In this document: positions 1 to 11,802 of the stretch, in pieces | How positions within the stretch are numbered: position 1 is the first letter of the stretch | Layout of the letters: each line of letters begins with the position of its first letter | Origin: Saururus chinensis | Lineage: Eukaryota; Streptophyta; Magnoliopsida; Piperales; Saururaceae | DNA length: 64,000 nucleotides | Reading direction: 5' to 3' | NCBI GenBank assembly: GCA_035235625.1 | Contig: CP141144.1 | Coordinates: 18,163,014-18,227,013 of the forward strand | Made by a program: the position numbers and the translations under genes | The notes under the pieces: model-generated | Told to the model about the DNA's origin: nothing | The model's database searches: none | The model's input: the letters and a program-made list of their open reading frames with translations, nothing else

Positions 1-130
1 AATATCACTGTCAACGTAGAAAATACGATAGCTTAGAAATGAGATCGTTCAGATCAAAGATTTACATGGTGCATCACTTTCTGATCACACATTCATATCA
101 CCTAACACTGCATCATAATGCATAATTCAA

Positions 131-470
131 CCTGCATGGATGTATCTGTAGCATACATATTCCCACATGCATTCACATGACGTACCAATCCTGCATGGAT
201 GTATCTCTAACATACATATTCCCACATACATAATATCATCACAACCTACATGGATGTATCTCTAACATACATATCCTACATGCATAATATCATCACAATC
301 TGCATGGATGTATCTCTAACATACATATTTCCACATGCATTTTATCATCAAAGTCAACATGCATGGATGTATCTCTAACATACATATTCCACATGCATAA
401 CATCAAAATCAACATGCATGGATGTATCTCTAACATACATATTCCCACATGCATAATATCATCACAATCC
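131..470. repeat. Tandem repeat, six imperfect copies of about 55-60 bp
   Basis: Each copy contains a shared block, catggatgtatctctaacat, followed by a variable spacer rich in catgcat and atcatcac. The copies abut each other. The array lies inside the left-hand LTR region and encodes nothing convincing on either strand. Confidence 0.9.
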
Positions 471-877
471 ACCTCCATCAAGGAGTAATCACACATTAAC
501 GTCACACAGACGGGAGCATAGACAAGGCCACGAAGGCGTGTCATGGTCCAAAATTTACACAAGAATTCAAGAAAGATCGGGGTTGTCAATCCCTAATACT
601 GCTCGCCCTGGACGATCCTGGCCAAGGATGTCCCATTCTCACACAGAGAATCTAGAGCAGGGGTGTTCGCCCAGGGACATCTCCTGCGGAGGGAAGAGCC
701 CGAGTTCTCACACAGAGAACCCTAGAACACGTGGTAGCGGGGTGCACACGGCATACCACATTGGATTCTCAGGGTCCAGATGACACACATAATAATATTC
801 TCACATATCCGCAAGACAAGTACACAACTCGTCCCCACATCATTCCATTAAACAAGACTCAACCCGGGGAGTGCACT

Positions 878-946
878 CGTTCCACACAGGAACTCCAAAT
901 CGTTCCACACAGGAACTTCAAATCGTTCCACACAGGAACTTCAAAT
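878..946. repeat. Three tandem 23 bp copies with a hairpin core
   Basis: Copies begin at 878, 901 and 924. Each contains gttccacacaggaac, which is itself an inverted repeat (gttcc, acaca loop, ggaac). Two related hairpins, attctcacacagagaat at 635-651 and gttctcacacagagaac at 704-720, lie just upstream, making five similar hairpins in about 300 bp. Confidence 0.85.
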
Positions 947-2948
947 CAAAATATGTCCTTTCGGACCAATCAACTTGCGATTAATCCACGACTGATAAAC
1001 TCGGCACACAATTCCATCACATTGCATCCAATCGGTCAAATTCGATTAATCACGATGAAGCCTCAATTGGAAATCCATTTTCATGATGCGTGCAGCATGG
1101 TACATGCGTGGGCAAAGCATACATGAATCCTAATCATGATAAGTGCTCTCACTAGCCCCTAATGCATCATTCATAATCACGATATTAAGCTTCAACATCA
1201 TCATTTAACCCCCACATGTGTGTGTGTAACTAGTAGAAGCCTTTCACATAATGCATATTAACATTCTTGAAAATCAACTCACTACCACACCACACATGTG
1301 AATTTCTACCTAAACATGAATTCCAGCGGAAATCATAGTAGAAGAATCGTTGAAATCATAGTTAAATTCAAAACTCAACCACAAAGGCTAAACACCTATA
1401 ACATCACTCATTTCATCATTGAGTCATGGCAATCACCAACATCCACACACCACTAACCACAATCTATCATGACGAATCAGTCCAACCATGATTGTAGTCC
1501 TACTGAAAGTATATGCTTATCCAAAGGGAAACAACCGTTCATAATTTCAAGATAACGATTCCAACATCATGCCACAAAACATAAGTCATCTCATCATTTC
1601 TAAGCATATGTCTCAACTCTATAAACTCAATAGCATGTATTTCCAGTAGCCTAACATAGCTTAAATCACTCCACATTCATATAAAATTGGCAAGCTAAAG
1701 TGGAATCATCAAAATAGACATCATACACACAACACACAATTTCCTGTGTAGCTGATCGATCGCCCTTCAGGTCGTTCAATCGGTTACATGCAAAAATTTG
1801 AAATTTTCAGTTCAGCCGATCGATCGCCCTGCAAGGCCGATCGATCGCCAACACGGCGGAACAGTCATCTTCTTCCTTTCGCAAAATCAAACCGAAACAC
1901 CATAGATAACACTTCAAATCCACATCTAACACCCTAATCATCATCAAAAGTCCTCCTTGACTTCCAGAATATCAAACCAAACCATAATAATGCAAAACCC
2001 TAAGAAATCGGGATTAAATAATTCCATTTTCTAATCTTATCATTAACACACTAAATCAAGCAAACCATTTCGAAATAAGCCAAAAATGAAGAGTTTTACC
2101 ATGGATAAACAGAGATTTTGAAGACCCATTACCTCAGCACTTGATTAAGCTCGGATTGAATAGTCACCCTTCTTGAAATCCTTGAAAACACAATGAGTTT
2201 GAATTAAACTCTAATAGAAATCGATTTACTCAAGAAATCCCTAATTAAACCTTAGATCTAGGGCTTGTTGGTAGTAAAAATAGAATTTTGAATGTTAGGG
2301 TTTGTAGTAAAACACAAATCAGTAGCTTTTGATGGTCAAAAACGAATTGAATCAAGGGGAAAATGGTAGATTTGGAAGAAATTAAGAGAGAAGCCGTGGA
2401 TTAGTGCTTAATTAGAGTAAGCTTACCTTAATCGGCTTCTAATTCGGGCCTAAGTGGAGATTAGGCCAGCCTTCCTTCCTTAGCCTATTCCCAAAAATGG
2501 AAATGGCTCAGGTTTGCCCTTTTATAGTAAGGGTTGGGGTAGGCATAGGTACGTTTTGGGGTGTAAATATGAAAAGTAGGCTAAAAGTGGGTATTTTGCA
2601 AATTTAAGCATAATTTAAGCCTAATAAAATTCTGAAAATTTTTGTGGGACCTTAAGTATATGTCTAGGTTCATTTGACAGAAAAATAAAATTTTTGACGG
2701 TGGGGCCCACAGGGGTCCCGCCAAAACCCTAATTTTTGGGAAAATAGTAAAAATTCCAAAAAATCTCAAAAATTCACATTTGGTTTAAAATCACTCAAAA
2801 CCACTAATATTGAAGTTAATTTTGGTTAAAACTATCACAAACACTATTTATTTATGAAATCACCGAATAAGATCAGAAAACGCGTAAATCTCACGATAAC
2901 CCATAATTAAAGAAAACCAAAACCGGTTCAAAGATGAGGGTCCTTACA

Positions 2949-5900
2949 CATGTGGTGACTTTAGTTTGATTATGTGTAGCATGGTTTGAATGATTGTCAA
3001 TGAACAAAAGGTTTTGGTTTTATCAATCACAGTATGCATATCTTTACGCCTTGTGGATATAGGCATTAGATGGAACTTTGATGATTTTATTAACGTGTTA
3101 TGTACATGATAACATTGTATTGTAATGGAATTGTGATGACTTTATATACAGTAAAACATGGTACTGTGATGGTCTCATATACACTATCATGGTATTGCAA
3201 TGGAGTTGCGATGGTGTTATGTACACAATATAAGGGTATTGCAATAGAATTGCTATGACTTTATGTACTTGATATCAGGGTATTGCAATGGAGTTGTGAT
3301 GCTGTTTGTACACTATATATGGGTCTTGTGATGGAGTTACATTGGGTTTTTCTATACTTTCAAGGTATTGCGATGGAGTTATGATGGTTTTATGAACACA
3401 ATCATGGTATTGCAAATGAGTTGAGATTGAATTGTGATGATATTGTGATAATAATGTGATGCCCATGATAGTTAGGCGATGGAATTGTGATGATACTTTG
3501 ATGTGTCCATAACATATCTTGATGCAATTGCGATGTTTAAACTGCTAAGATTTAGAGAACATAGAAGTCCTACTACATGAATTGCCAAATGTTTAACATT
3601 AGAATGCTAACAAAATATGAGCATTCATACAACAAATTTAAAACAAAATTTAATGTACTAGGTCAAATGATTGGCTTCGTGCATGTGAGGCAGTTGTGCC
3701 CTACATTATCGCAATGGCTCCAATGAAATGTATGCACCCTATGCTTTATAGATTCAATGCTCTTTTTCTCTGGCCTACCTCTTGGCCTTTTTGTTTTAGG
3801 ACGTAGGATTATTGTATCTCGATCTATCGGTTGTTATCGCTCTAACAGGCATGTCATCGTGGGTGAACGTCCCTAATTTTTCTACAATTTTTCTGCAACC
3901 TTTCTGCTATTTTCTACTAATTTTTTCATAGGAAATTTAACTATTCAACGTATTTATTTTTGTGTATCTTATGTTGGTATTTATAACCATAGAGTCGGAC
4001 GTGCAGCTCAGTTGTGACTATTGGGCTTCAGTGTGCCATGGTGATTTTCGGCACAAAAATGAAAGAAGACGAAGGAAAATGGAGGAAAAAAGAGAAGAGA
4101 TGAAGATTTTATTATAAAAAGGCTAAAGGATTGGGCTCGCCTGAGCCTAATCCTTCAGCATATGAACAACCCCTCCCCCGTTTTCTTGTTTGGCTGAGTT
4201 GGAGGGGTGCCACTGGCTAACCATTGGCTGGCCTCTACCAAGCAATGGAGAGGCCGCCTCCTTAGTGTTGCCTCAGCCCGGCACGATGCTTTCATCCTGG
4301 CTCCTCCTCTTCCTCAGTTAGCCTCCCTCCCTCTTTGTTTTGAAATCTGTCAGTGCTGCCCAACAATGGCTAGATAGCCATCATGTATTCCACCCCGGCC
4401 TAGGAATAGCAAGGGAAGGCAGCACCCAGCCAAGTTCACCTCTACCCCTTCCTTCTCTCCTATGTCCTAACTTGTTTTTTCTTGTGGCAAAAAATTGAGT
4501 TTGCTGCACGAGAGCTAGCCTTCAATCAGCCATCCACAGACTGACAATGTCATGGCTGGCGCACCAACCAAGCCCACTTTTCCTCCCTCCGCCCCACTCC
4601 TCTCCTATATTTGTCTGATCTGCTCATCCTCAAAACCAAGCCACTTCCCCTATTGTTGCCACAACTAAAAATTGTTGTCTACCACAAGGTTTGGCTCTGC
4701 CCAGTCACCGATATCATGGTGGTGTCAGCTATAGCCGCCAGTAACCCCCTTTGCTCCTCCCTGTGTCCCCTTAGCCCATCAATGTTTTTTGCCCATTTCG
4801 CTATTTTAGGCCACCGTAGCACCATTGGGCACTTGACGGCCTTTGGACCACCTTAGTTTGGCTGGTCTTAGGGAGATTGCTAGATTGCTGCTCTAGGGCG
4901 GTACCGCCCCTCTTTTTTTTGCATGCACTAGAATCCCCTTGCTGAATGTGTTTGACCACATTATTCAGAGCACTGCTACTTTCCATTTTATCGTCCTACC
5001 ATTGCCGGACGCCAATTGACCTCCAGTAGACCTACCTCGGCATGGAGATGACAAGGGTAGTCTTCGTTGGCTACCACCATTGTCCATGGCCCTACCACCA
5101 CTTCCAAGCCTTGGCTGCCACTGTCAAGCTCTCTCCCCCTCCCTTTAGGCACATGTGCAAGTGATCGCGCATGCGATTTAGTGTATAGGCACCATTTTTG
5201 CACCACCTAATTGTCAAATGGATCCGCCTCTTACTGGTTCAACCCATACAGCCCTCCTATATCCCTCTTTATACACAAGCACATATGCATGCCCTCCGCC
5301 CCTTTTGTGAACCTATGTCAACATGAAATCGCTGTCATTTTGTGCTATCCACTAGCGATTTCTGCGTCCTACTACCAGTCGAGTGCTTCATCCACTTGTT
5401 GACTTCCATTTAGTCCACCCTCAACCTTTGGTCCCCTCACCAGTCCTTGTTGGCAAGACCTTACTCTCAACCTCTCTAGTGCACCACAGTGGATTGTAGA
5501 TTTTTCTGCATAGACTTCTATCACTCCATTTGGCTGAGATTATTCTTGTGCTTCTTAAACCTCTAGACAACAACTCTTTCAACTAGGTGATGTCTTTTGC
5601 TACCAACTCTATCACCGACGACACCACCGTCCTGTGCTTGCCATCGAACATCATGGATTATGAGGTATGGGACTGTGAACTCGAAATTTCATAAATAATA
5701 TGCTTTGAATGTGTAGAAGCATGCCAAGATTATGTAATTCAATGTTTTGGATGTTCGATAATGATTCAATTGCATGTGTAAGAGGGAAATTCAATGAAAT
5801 ATGCTATGTTTGATTGTGCATATGGCGTGCATGTAAGCCCTAAGTATATGTTATGTATGTAGAATGTGTGTGCTAGTGATGACTAGCAAGTATGTTGGTA

Positions 5901-7244
5901 AGCTACATGTTTAATTATGCATGTGCCATACTTAGGGTGACCGACATATGTATGTTTGATGACTGCATGCCTATGTGATGAATATTTGTATGTGTGTGGG
6001 GCACATATATGGGTGATGGACTGTAAGAGGTGATAGAGGGTTTGGTATGAATTTGTTGTGGATTGGTATTAGTATGACGGTTGTCTAAGGGTGTAAAAGT
6101 GACGGGTAAGGGTTGGTTAGGATTAAAATGTATGTTGGGGGTTCAATAAGTAAGCAAATTTAGGGTTTGGTGCCTTGTGGGGGATTGTCAAATAGTAAGA
6201 GTGCACAACATAATTGTAAGCATAATGTACATATTATGAAGTGAAAAGTAAGAACAACAGTGAGGTATTGGTAAGAGGTTCATAACAGGAATGAGATTTG
6301 AGGGGCTTAGTTTGAGACTTTTTTTTAGTAAGATGTTTTGGTCATCAAGTGGATGGCAGAGAATGTAAAAATATGCAAGGCTTTGTTGTATGGTGAGTTA
6401 TGGTTATGAGTTGGATGGATTAAGTGAAGTATGCTTCCTTGATGAACTAGGCTTTCAAAATGGGCTCAACTTCAAATTTGTCAATGGAAGACTGTAAGAT
6501 TGAAGAATTTTATGGCATAATTTTACCCATATAAATTACTTAATCTAAACTTGAATTATAAGCAAATCTAGTATGATAGCATCGTGAGTTAGAAACATGA
6601 GGGTTTTGATAGATTAAGTTCCATGTTTGGGCTAGCAATAATGAGCAGGCTAAGCATTTCTCATGTCTTGTTATGGTGTTTATTCAGCGGGATGTTGTCT
6701 TGGTGTTGTATATAAGCTCAGATGTTTGATGCTATGTTGAGAGTGATGTATGCTTTCGATTTTGTCTTAGTATTGTATTAAGCCTAGACGTTTGATACTT
6801 TATCGAGAGTGTTGTTTATTTTAGCTCTTAGTCGACATGGTATGATTTTACCTAAGAGTGACACTGTAAGATCTGGTCTAAGAGTGACACTGAATGATTT
6901 CTACCCTTAGTTGACATTGTATGGCCCCTAGAGTATTAACATTTGCACGTTCACCTAAGTAGTATCATGGATCTACTCTTATTTGTTTAATCATGTACTC
7001 CAGAACATAGGTGTGTTTTGCCTTCAAAAAAATCCATAACATCTTATTACTCCTTGGAGGTTAAGGTGATGCCCCAATGACATTCCTTTTTATTTTAATG
7101 TTGCAGCTTATTATTTGTAATGAACTTTAGTAGTAGACAGTATATGTACGACTATAAAAGTAAATTTTTGAGTAAATGTGAGATTCAGAGCAAGACAATA
7201 AGCATACGTTTCTTAGAAAAACTGTAATTACGATGTTACATGTG
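2949..7244. other. Non-coding stretch, no gene supported
   Basis: No reading frame here shows a recognisable family, and the ORFs are short and compositionally biased. A degenerate repeat block lies at 3100-3480. A TATA-like tataaaaagg near 4116 precedes a C-rich transcribed-looking stretch (4160-5680), which suggests an old LTR or gene leader. Short duplications of the phrase ctaagagtgacactg occur at about 6850-6890. Nothing else was identified. Confidence 0.5.
3100..3480. repeat. Degenerate tandem repeat, unit about 60 bp
   Basis: A phrase of the form ggtattgcaatggagttgtgatg, followed by tttatgtacac, recurs about six times with substitutions and small indels. It is too diverged to give exact unit borders. 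The apparent minus-strand ORF over it is a by-product of the repeat. Confidence 0.6.
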
Positions 7245-7435
7245 GGAGAGAAGAAATAGAGACAAGGAGAGAAACAAAGAGAGAAAGAGAAGATAGTGGA
7301 GAGAGAGATAACTGAGAGAGATGAGAGAAAGAGAGAAGATGAGAGAGGGGAGAGAGAGATGAGAGAGATAGAGAAGTGAGAAGAGAGAGGGAGGGAGAGG
7401 GAGAGAAGAGAGATGAGATGAGATGAGATGTAGAA
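7245..7435. repeat. GA-rich microsatellite
   Basis: The plus strand is almost pure purine, with runs of gagaga, gagagaaa and, at the right end, repeats of gagat. This is simple-sequence DNA. A Ser/Leu-rich frame on the minus strand is an artefact of the composition. Confidence 0.9.
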
Positions 7436-7915
7436 GTTAGTGGTCCAATTATTTGTTTTCATAATTTTGTTAGAATGCATCTATTTCACCCCCAAGTTAC
7501 ACTCAAGGCTCCCCACTCTTTGGAAACCCCAAAAAAAGTAAAACAATTACTCATACATACTCCTCCCCACCCCATTATTTTATGAGTCGTGCCCTGTGGC
7601 ACCAGCTTTCGGCACCTTGAAAAACATATTTGATAATATGAAATAATTTTGAACACTTCAAGATAACAGCTTGGCCATTTCAGCAAAAATTGAAACAAAA
7701 AAATAAAATTATGCGAATAAAAAAATGGAAGATTAAACCTCTTTACCATGAACATCACTCAGTTAAAATCAATATAAAAGAACTAACAAAATGAAGAGCT
7801 TGAAGAAGGCACACCTGAAAATGCACCTTCTACTTGGGCCAATTCCTCCCAGAGCTATGGCCTTCTTCCTTAAGATCAACCTGTAGGTTGAAAAATAGCG
7901 ATTAAAGAGTTGCTT
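7436..7915. other. Non-coding spacer before the CACTA element
   Basis: No gene, repeat or RNA motif recognised. The last three bases (7913-7915, ctt) are the possible left target-site triplet of the CACTA element that follows. Confidence 0.4.
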
Positions 7916-8747
7916 CACTACAAACAAATTAGGAATAGTAATGACCAAAAGCCGCTGAAGCTAGCCATAGCCGTTGCTAAAGCTAATAGCGATGGCTAGC
8001 TGGCCATCACTAATACGTGTATCACTGAAACTATCAGCGATGGCTATAGCCATCACTAAAAATGAACTCACCCTCGTTTAACCATTTTGAGTAACGAGTA
8101 TAGGACTTTTAGTGTCTGTTTTAACCATTGCTAAAAGTACATACAATAACAGCTCTCACGACTATCGCTAAAAACATACGTTCAACGACGGTTGAAACCG
8201 TCATAGAACATGGGGATATAGCAACGACTGCAACCATCAAGAAAAAGAGATGTAGCGATGGATGTTATGACCATCACTGAAAGTATGTTTTCAGCAAAGG
8301 CTTTGTGATTTTCAGCGACGGCCATGACCACCGCTAAAGATTTTGAATTTTTAAAAAAACTTCAGCAACGGTCAAGACCATCGCTGAAAATAAATTTTTT
8401 TTGAAAAAAATTCTAATCAGCAATTTGCTGTTCGAAGGGTACAACAAACAAAAATCAATCACTTGAGTGTGTTTAAAACAACATCTTAATTATGAAGATA
8501 AGATAGAAAATAAGAAAACATAAACAGATATATCATTCACAGACCAGTGAATGTTCGCACAGTTCCAACAAAACCATGAAGTTCTTTTTATTAAAGGTAC
8601 AATCATTCAGATTTTGCCGCTACGTCATTTACTAACATAAATCCAATACAAACCTGTGGTGCAAACCTGCAAATGACACAAGCATAGAAACACTATAAAA
8701 AAATAAATTAAGTCTGTTACAACTCACTTAAGTCTGTTACAACTCAC

Positions 8748-9357
8748 CAGTAAAAACAAATAATATTTCCCAGTAGATCCCCTCTCTAGAAAAGACAGTG
8801 ATGTGTAACCTTGAATTTTGGACATGGTCATCAGTATAGTCAGGAGAAGTACAAGGAATATCTTTAGTGCAATCCCAGGAAGAAATCCTTAAATTACGAA
8901 CTTGACAGCCTTCCTGCAGTAGAGGTTTAATATATGAAAACAAAAACTTTGAATAAGAGAAAACATGTCATTAACCTAATATAGTAAATAGACTTACATT
9001 TCAATCAGTGGCACTTAAAATAGAACAACTTTCTCAGTCGCTTAAATATTCGCTAATGATTGGACAAATGCAATTTGGATCATAAAGAAGAAAGTAAAAG
9101 AAGGAATAGGGTCATGATCAACTTTGCAGATAGTAATTTCAACTTGAGGGATCGCAAGATTAGCAGTATACGTCACATTACCATAGGATAAGCAATTCAA
9201 ATAAAAATTAGAGTCAAATGTTAAAAACTTGCTCACCAAAAAAAAAATAACGTAATGAATAATTTGCAATGTTTCTAAACAAACTTACAATCCTTCAATA
9301 ATCTCTCAATTTCAGCATTATAGTAGTCAATAGCATCCCAAATCTTTCCCAAGAGGC
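8748..9357 (-). pseudogene. Two exon-like segments of an unidentified captured gene
   Basis: On the minus strand, one segment runs 9357 to 9289, bounded by a ttttag acceptor and a gtaagt donor, and is open (LLGKIWDAIDYYNAEIERLL). A second runs 8913 to 8748, bounded by ctactgcag and gtgagt, and encodes about 55 residues including SSWDCTKDIPC and SREGIYWEILF. Between them a further open stretch (about 9042-9230) contains NVTYTANLAIPQVEITICKV. Codon use and splice borders look like real exons, but I do not recognise the protein. They share strand with the LKR/SDH exons across the nested element, so they may be another donor gene joined in the same transposon. Confidence 0.4.
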
Positions 9358-10129
9358 CTAAAAACCAGTCTATATTGAACACTTGTATGAGATCACAGAC
9401 CAATAAGTTAGTAGGTAACAAGATCCAAAAGAACATGATCTAAAAGAAAAAAGGAGATTCCGATCTCATTAATAACTGATAAATTCAATGCACATGAGAA
9501 ATACCTTTGTAGTTGGCTTCTTTAAAGGTTTCCTTTCAAATTTATTCTTATAAGTGACAAAGCAGGTTTTGAAAGCTTTTCTTTTTCTCCACTAACTTTG
9601 CAAGTTTATTTGCATTGTATACAACCTAACATAAAGAAGCATAGTAGACGACTCGCAATTTTTTTACTCCCTTGGACATTGGACTAATATATGGTGGTGT
9701 GAAGGGCGGACCCAACTATTTTAGCGTCTTTTTCAGTGACTGTACGTTGAAGAACTTTTTTTGTTAAACTTGAAAGAACTACACAATAGTTAACTCTCAA
9801 GAAATACCAAAAAAGATGGAATGCAATGATAGAAGCACTAATCGTCAAAGTTGAAACACCATTTTACACTAATGTCATATATGCTTAGAAAAAAGGTGAG
9901 ACAGAATTTTGGTACCATTCGCCCATTTTATCCAGGCTTTCCTTGCTTTGACGAATTACCAGATTTGGACCATAAGCAAAAAGATATTAGGATAGAATGA
10001 ATAACAACTAGCATACAATCACCTCTACTGATTTGGTCAAGTGACCATCCGTAATTATACAAGCAATCTCTAATATTTGATCAACTTATACATCCAAACC
10101 TGCAAATGGCACAGACACTACAACAAATT

Positions 10130-10735
10130 GCAGTATTAGTGACGCATATAAGCGTCGCTAATAGTACAATAAGGGTCGCTAATGATTATTAGCAACGCAT
10201 AACAAATGTCGTTAAATGCGTCGATATTACTACAGTCGCTACTGCTTATTAGCGACGCTTACCATATGCGTCACTAAAACATTATTATTAACGACGCATA
10301 TTAAGCGTCGCTAATACGATACTATTAGCGACGTTTATTAATAAGCGTTGTTAATAGTTATTTATTAGCGACGTTTACTATACGTCGCTAATGATAAATT
10401 TTTTTAAAAAAAACATAAATAAAATAATAAAAATAAATTTCTAAAAAATAAAATAAAAAAAATTATTTTCCTATTAGCAACGCTTTAGTAAGTGTCGCTA
10501 ATATGAAATTATAATAAAAAATTTAAAAAAATCATTAGTGACGCTTTAGTAAGCGTCGTAAATACAAAATAAAAATAAAAAAAACCATTACCGACACTTT
10601 TTATAAACGTCGCTAATAGAATAAGGTTTTTTAAAAAAAATTCAAAACGTCGTTGATATTATAATAATAAAAATTTAAAATATTAACAAAAATATATTTA
10701 GCAACGCATTTATATGTGTCGCTAAAGATTGATTT
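10130..10735. repeat. Left subterminal repeat array of the nested CACTA element
   Basis: About a dozen units of the form ttagcgacgc + short AT spacer + gcgtcgctaat, in both orientations, separated by A/T-rich runs. In CACTA elements subterminal repeats of this kind bind the element's own transposase; that role here is inferred from the family. Confidence 0.85.
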
Positions 10736-10737
10736 TT

Positions 10738-11300
10738 TTAAAAAAATTCCCCAGTGGGCGGGGAAGGGGGCGAGCAGAAGGTGGGGGAGAGGGGCTCGGG
10801 GGGAGAAAGGCGTAGTGAGGAGGAGAGGGGGTCCGAGGGAGAATGGGGAAGTGAGGGGAGATGGAGGTCCGGGAGCAAGGGGAGAGGGGGCACGGGAGCA
10901 GGGGGAAGGAGAGGGGGAGTAGGAGGGCGGCACCGCCATCCTCCAGATCCCCCACCCCCCTCTCCTTGGCTCCGCCCCCTCCTCTGAAAATCAGAGGAGG
11001 GGGGGGGGACTGGATCAGGGGGAAGGAGAGGGGGGGATTGGAATAGGGGGGAGCGGGAGGGCGGCGCCGCAATCCTCCGGCCGCCCACCCCTCTTCCTGG
11101 CTCCGCCCCTCCTCTGAAAACAGAGGAGGGGGGAGGACTGGATTAGTGGGAGGGAAGGGGGGGACTGGAGCGGGGGGAAACGGGAGCGCGGCCCCGCCGC
11201 CCCCCAGCCCCTCTCTCCCCGGCTTTGCCCCCTCCTTCCTCCCTCCTTTGAAAATCAGAGGAGGGGGTAGCAAGAAGGGAAGGCGGAGCAAGGGGAGACC
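10738..11300. repeat. GC-rich tandem repeat, three units of about 130-140 bp
   Basis: Units share a block with ggctccgccccctcctct followed by gaaaatcagaggaggggg, which pairs with it as a hairpin (stems near 10975-11003, 11104-11130 and 11240-11270). Runs of four or more G are frequent. Overlapping long ORFs occur on both strands but are low-complexity Pro/Ser or Gly/Arg/Glu translations and are not genes. The GC-rich block continues without clear units to about 11640. Confidence 0.8.
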
Positions 11301-11802
11301 GGAGCACGGGGAGGGGGAGGGGGCAGAGAATAGGGGGGGCAGAGACCGGGGAGGCGGGACCGGAGGACGTCACCGCGCCGCTGGCTTCAGGTCCCCTTGG
11401 ATGGGAGAAGCAAAAACCGGAGGACAGGGGATGAGGCACCGGAGGGGATGGGGCAGGGAGAAAGGCGGAGCATCGGCAGGGGGGCGCTGGTGGCGGTGGC
11501 AATGATAGGGGGCGGCGAATGCCGCAGGGGACCGGACGGCAAAGCAATAGGGGACCAGGGGGGTGTACTTATAAGCACGGGCAAACTTTTGCCCGCACGT
11601 GAAATTTCTCCACATGGGCGAAATTTTGCCCGAGTTATTTTTTTTAAAAAAAAAATTATTCGCAATGCTCGTTGAGCGTCACTATTGGTGGTAATATAGC
11701 GACGTATATAATCGACGTCACAACTAATCAATCTTATAATCATATATGCCACAAAAAATATCAAATTTATAATGACATATACTTATACGTCGCTAATACG
11801 TC

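Larger units (their letters stand above)
1..2948 (-). mobile_element. LTR region of a minus-strand LTR retroelement, left end outside window
   Basis: Read on the minus strand, the segment begins at 2948 with TGTAAGGACCCTCAT, a typical start of a plant Ty3-type LTR. The other end is not in the window: the five bases after 2948 (catgt) have no matching duplication beside a TG near position 1. The stretch is non-coding. It carries two tandem arrays, several small hairpins and three GATCGATCG motifs between 1755 and 1850. Calling it LTR rather than untranslated internal DNA is an inference from the terminus. Confidence 0.5.

Noticed and set aside
131..470. CRISPR-like array
   Set aside because: The repeats abut with related, not unique, spacers, unit length varies, and the context is a plant retroelement.
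4600..5402. Cluster of ORFs of 60-80 codons on both strands
   Set aside because: Short, overlapping, no motif or splice pattern; the region looks like old LTR or leader DNA.
10631..11615. Several overlapping ORFs of 60-190 codons on both strands in the GC-rich block
   Set aside because: All low complexity and created by tandem GC-rich repeats; none has a conserved motif.
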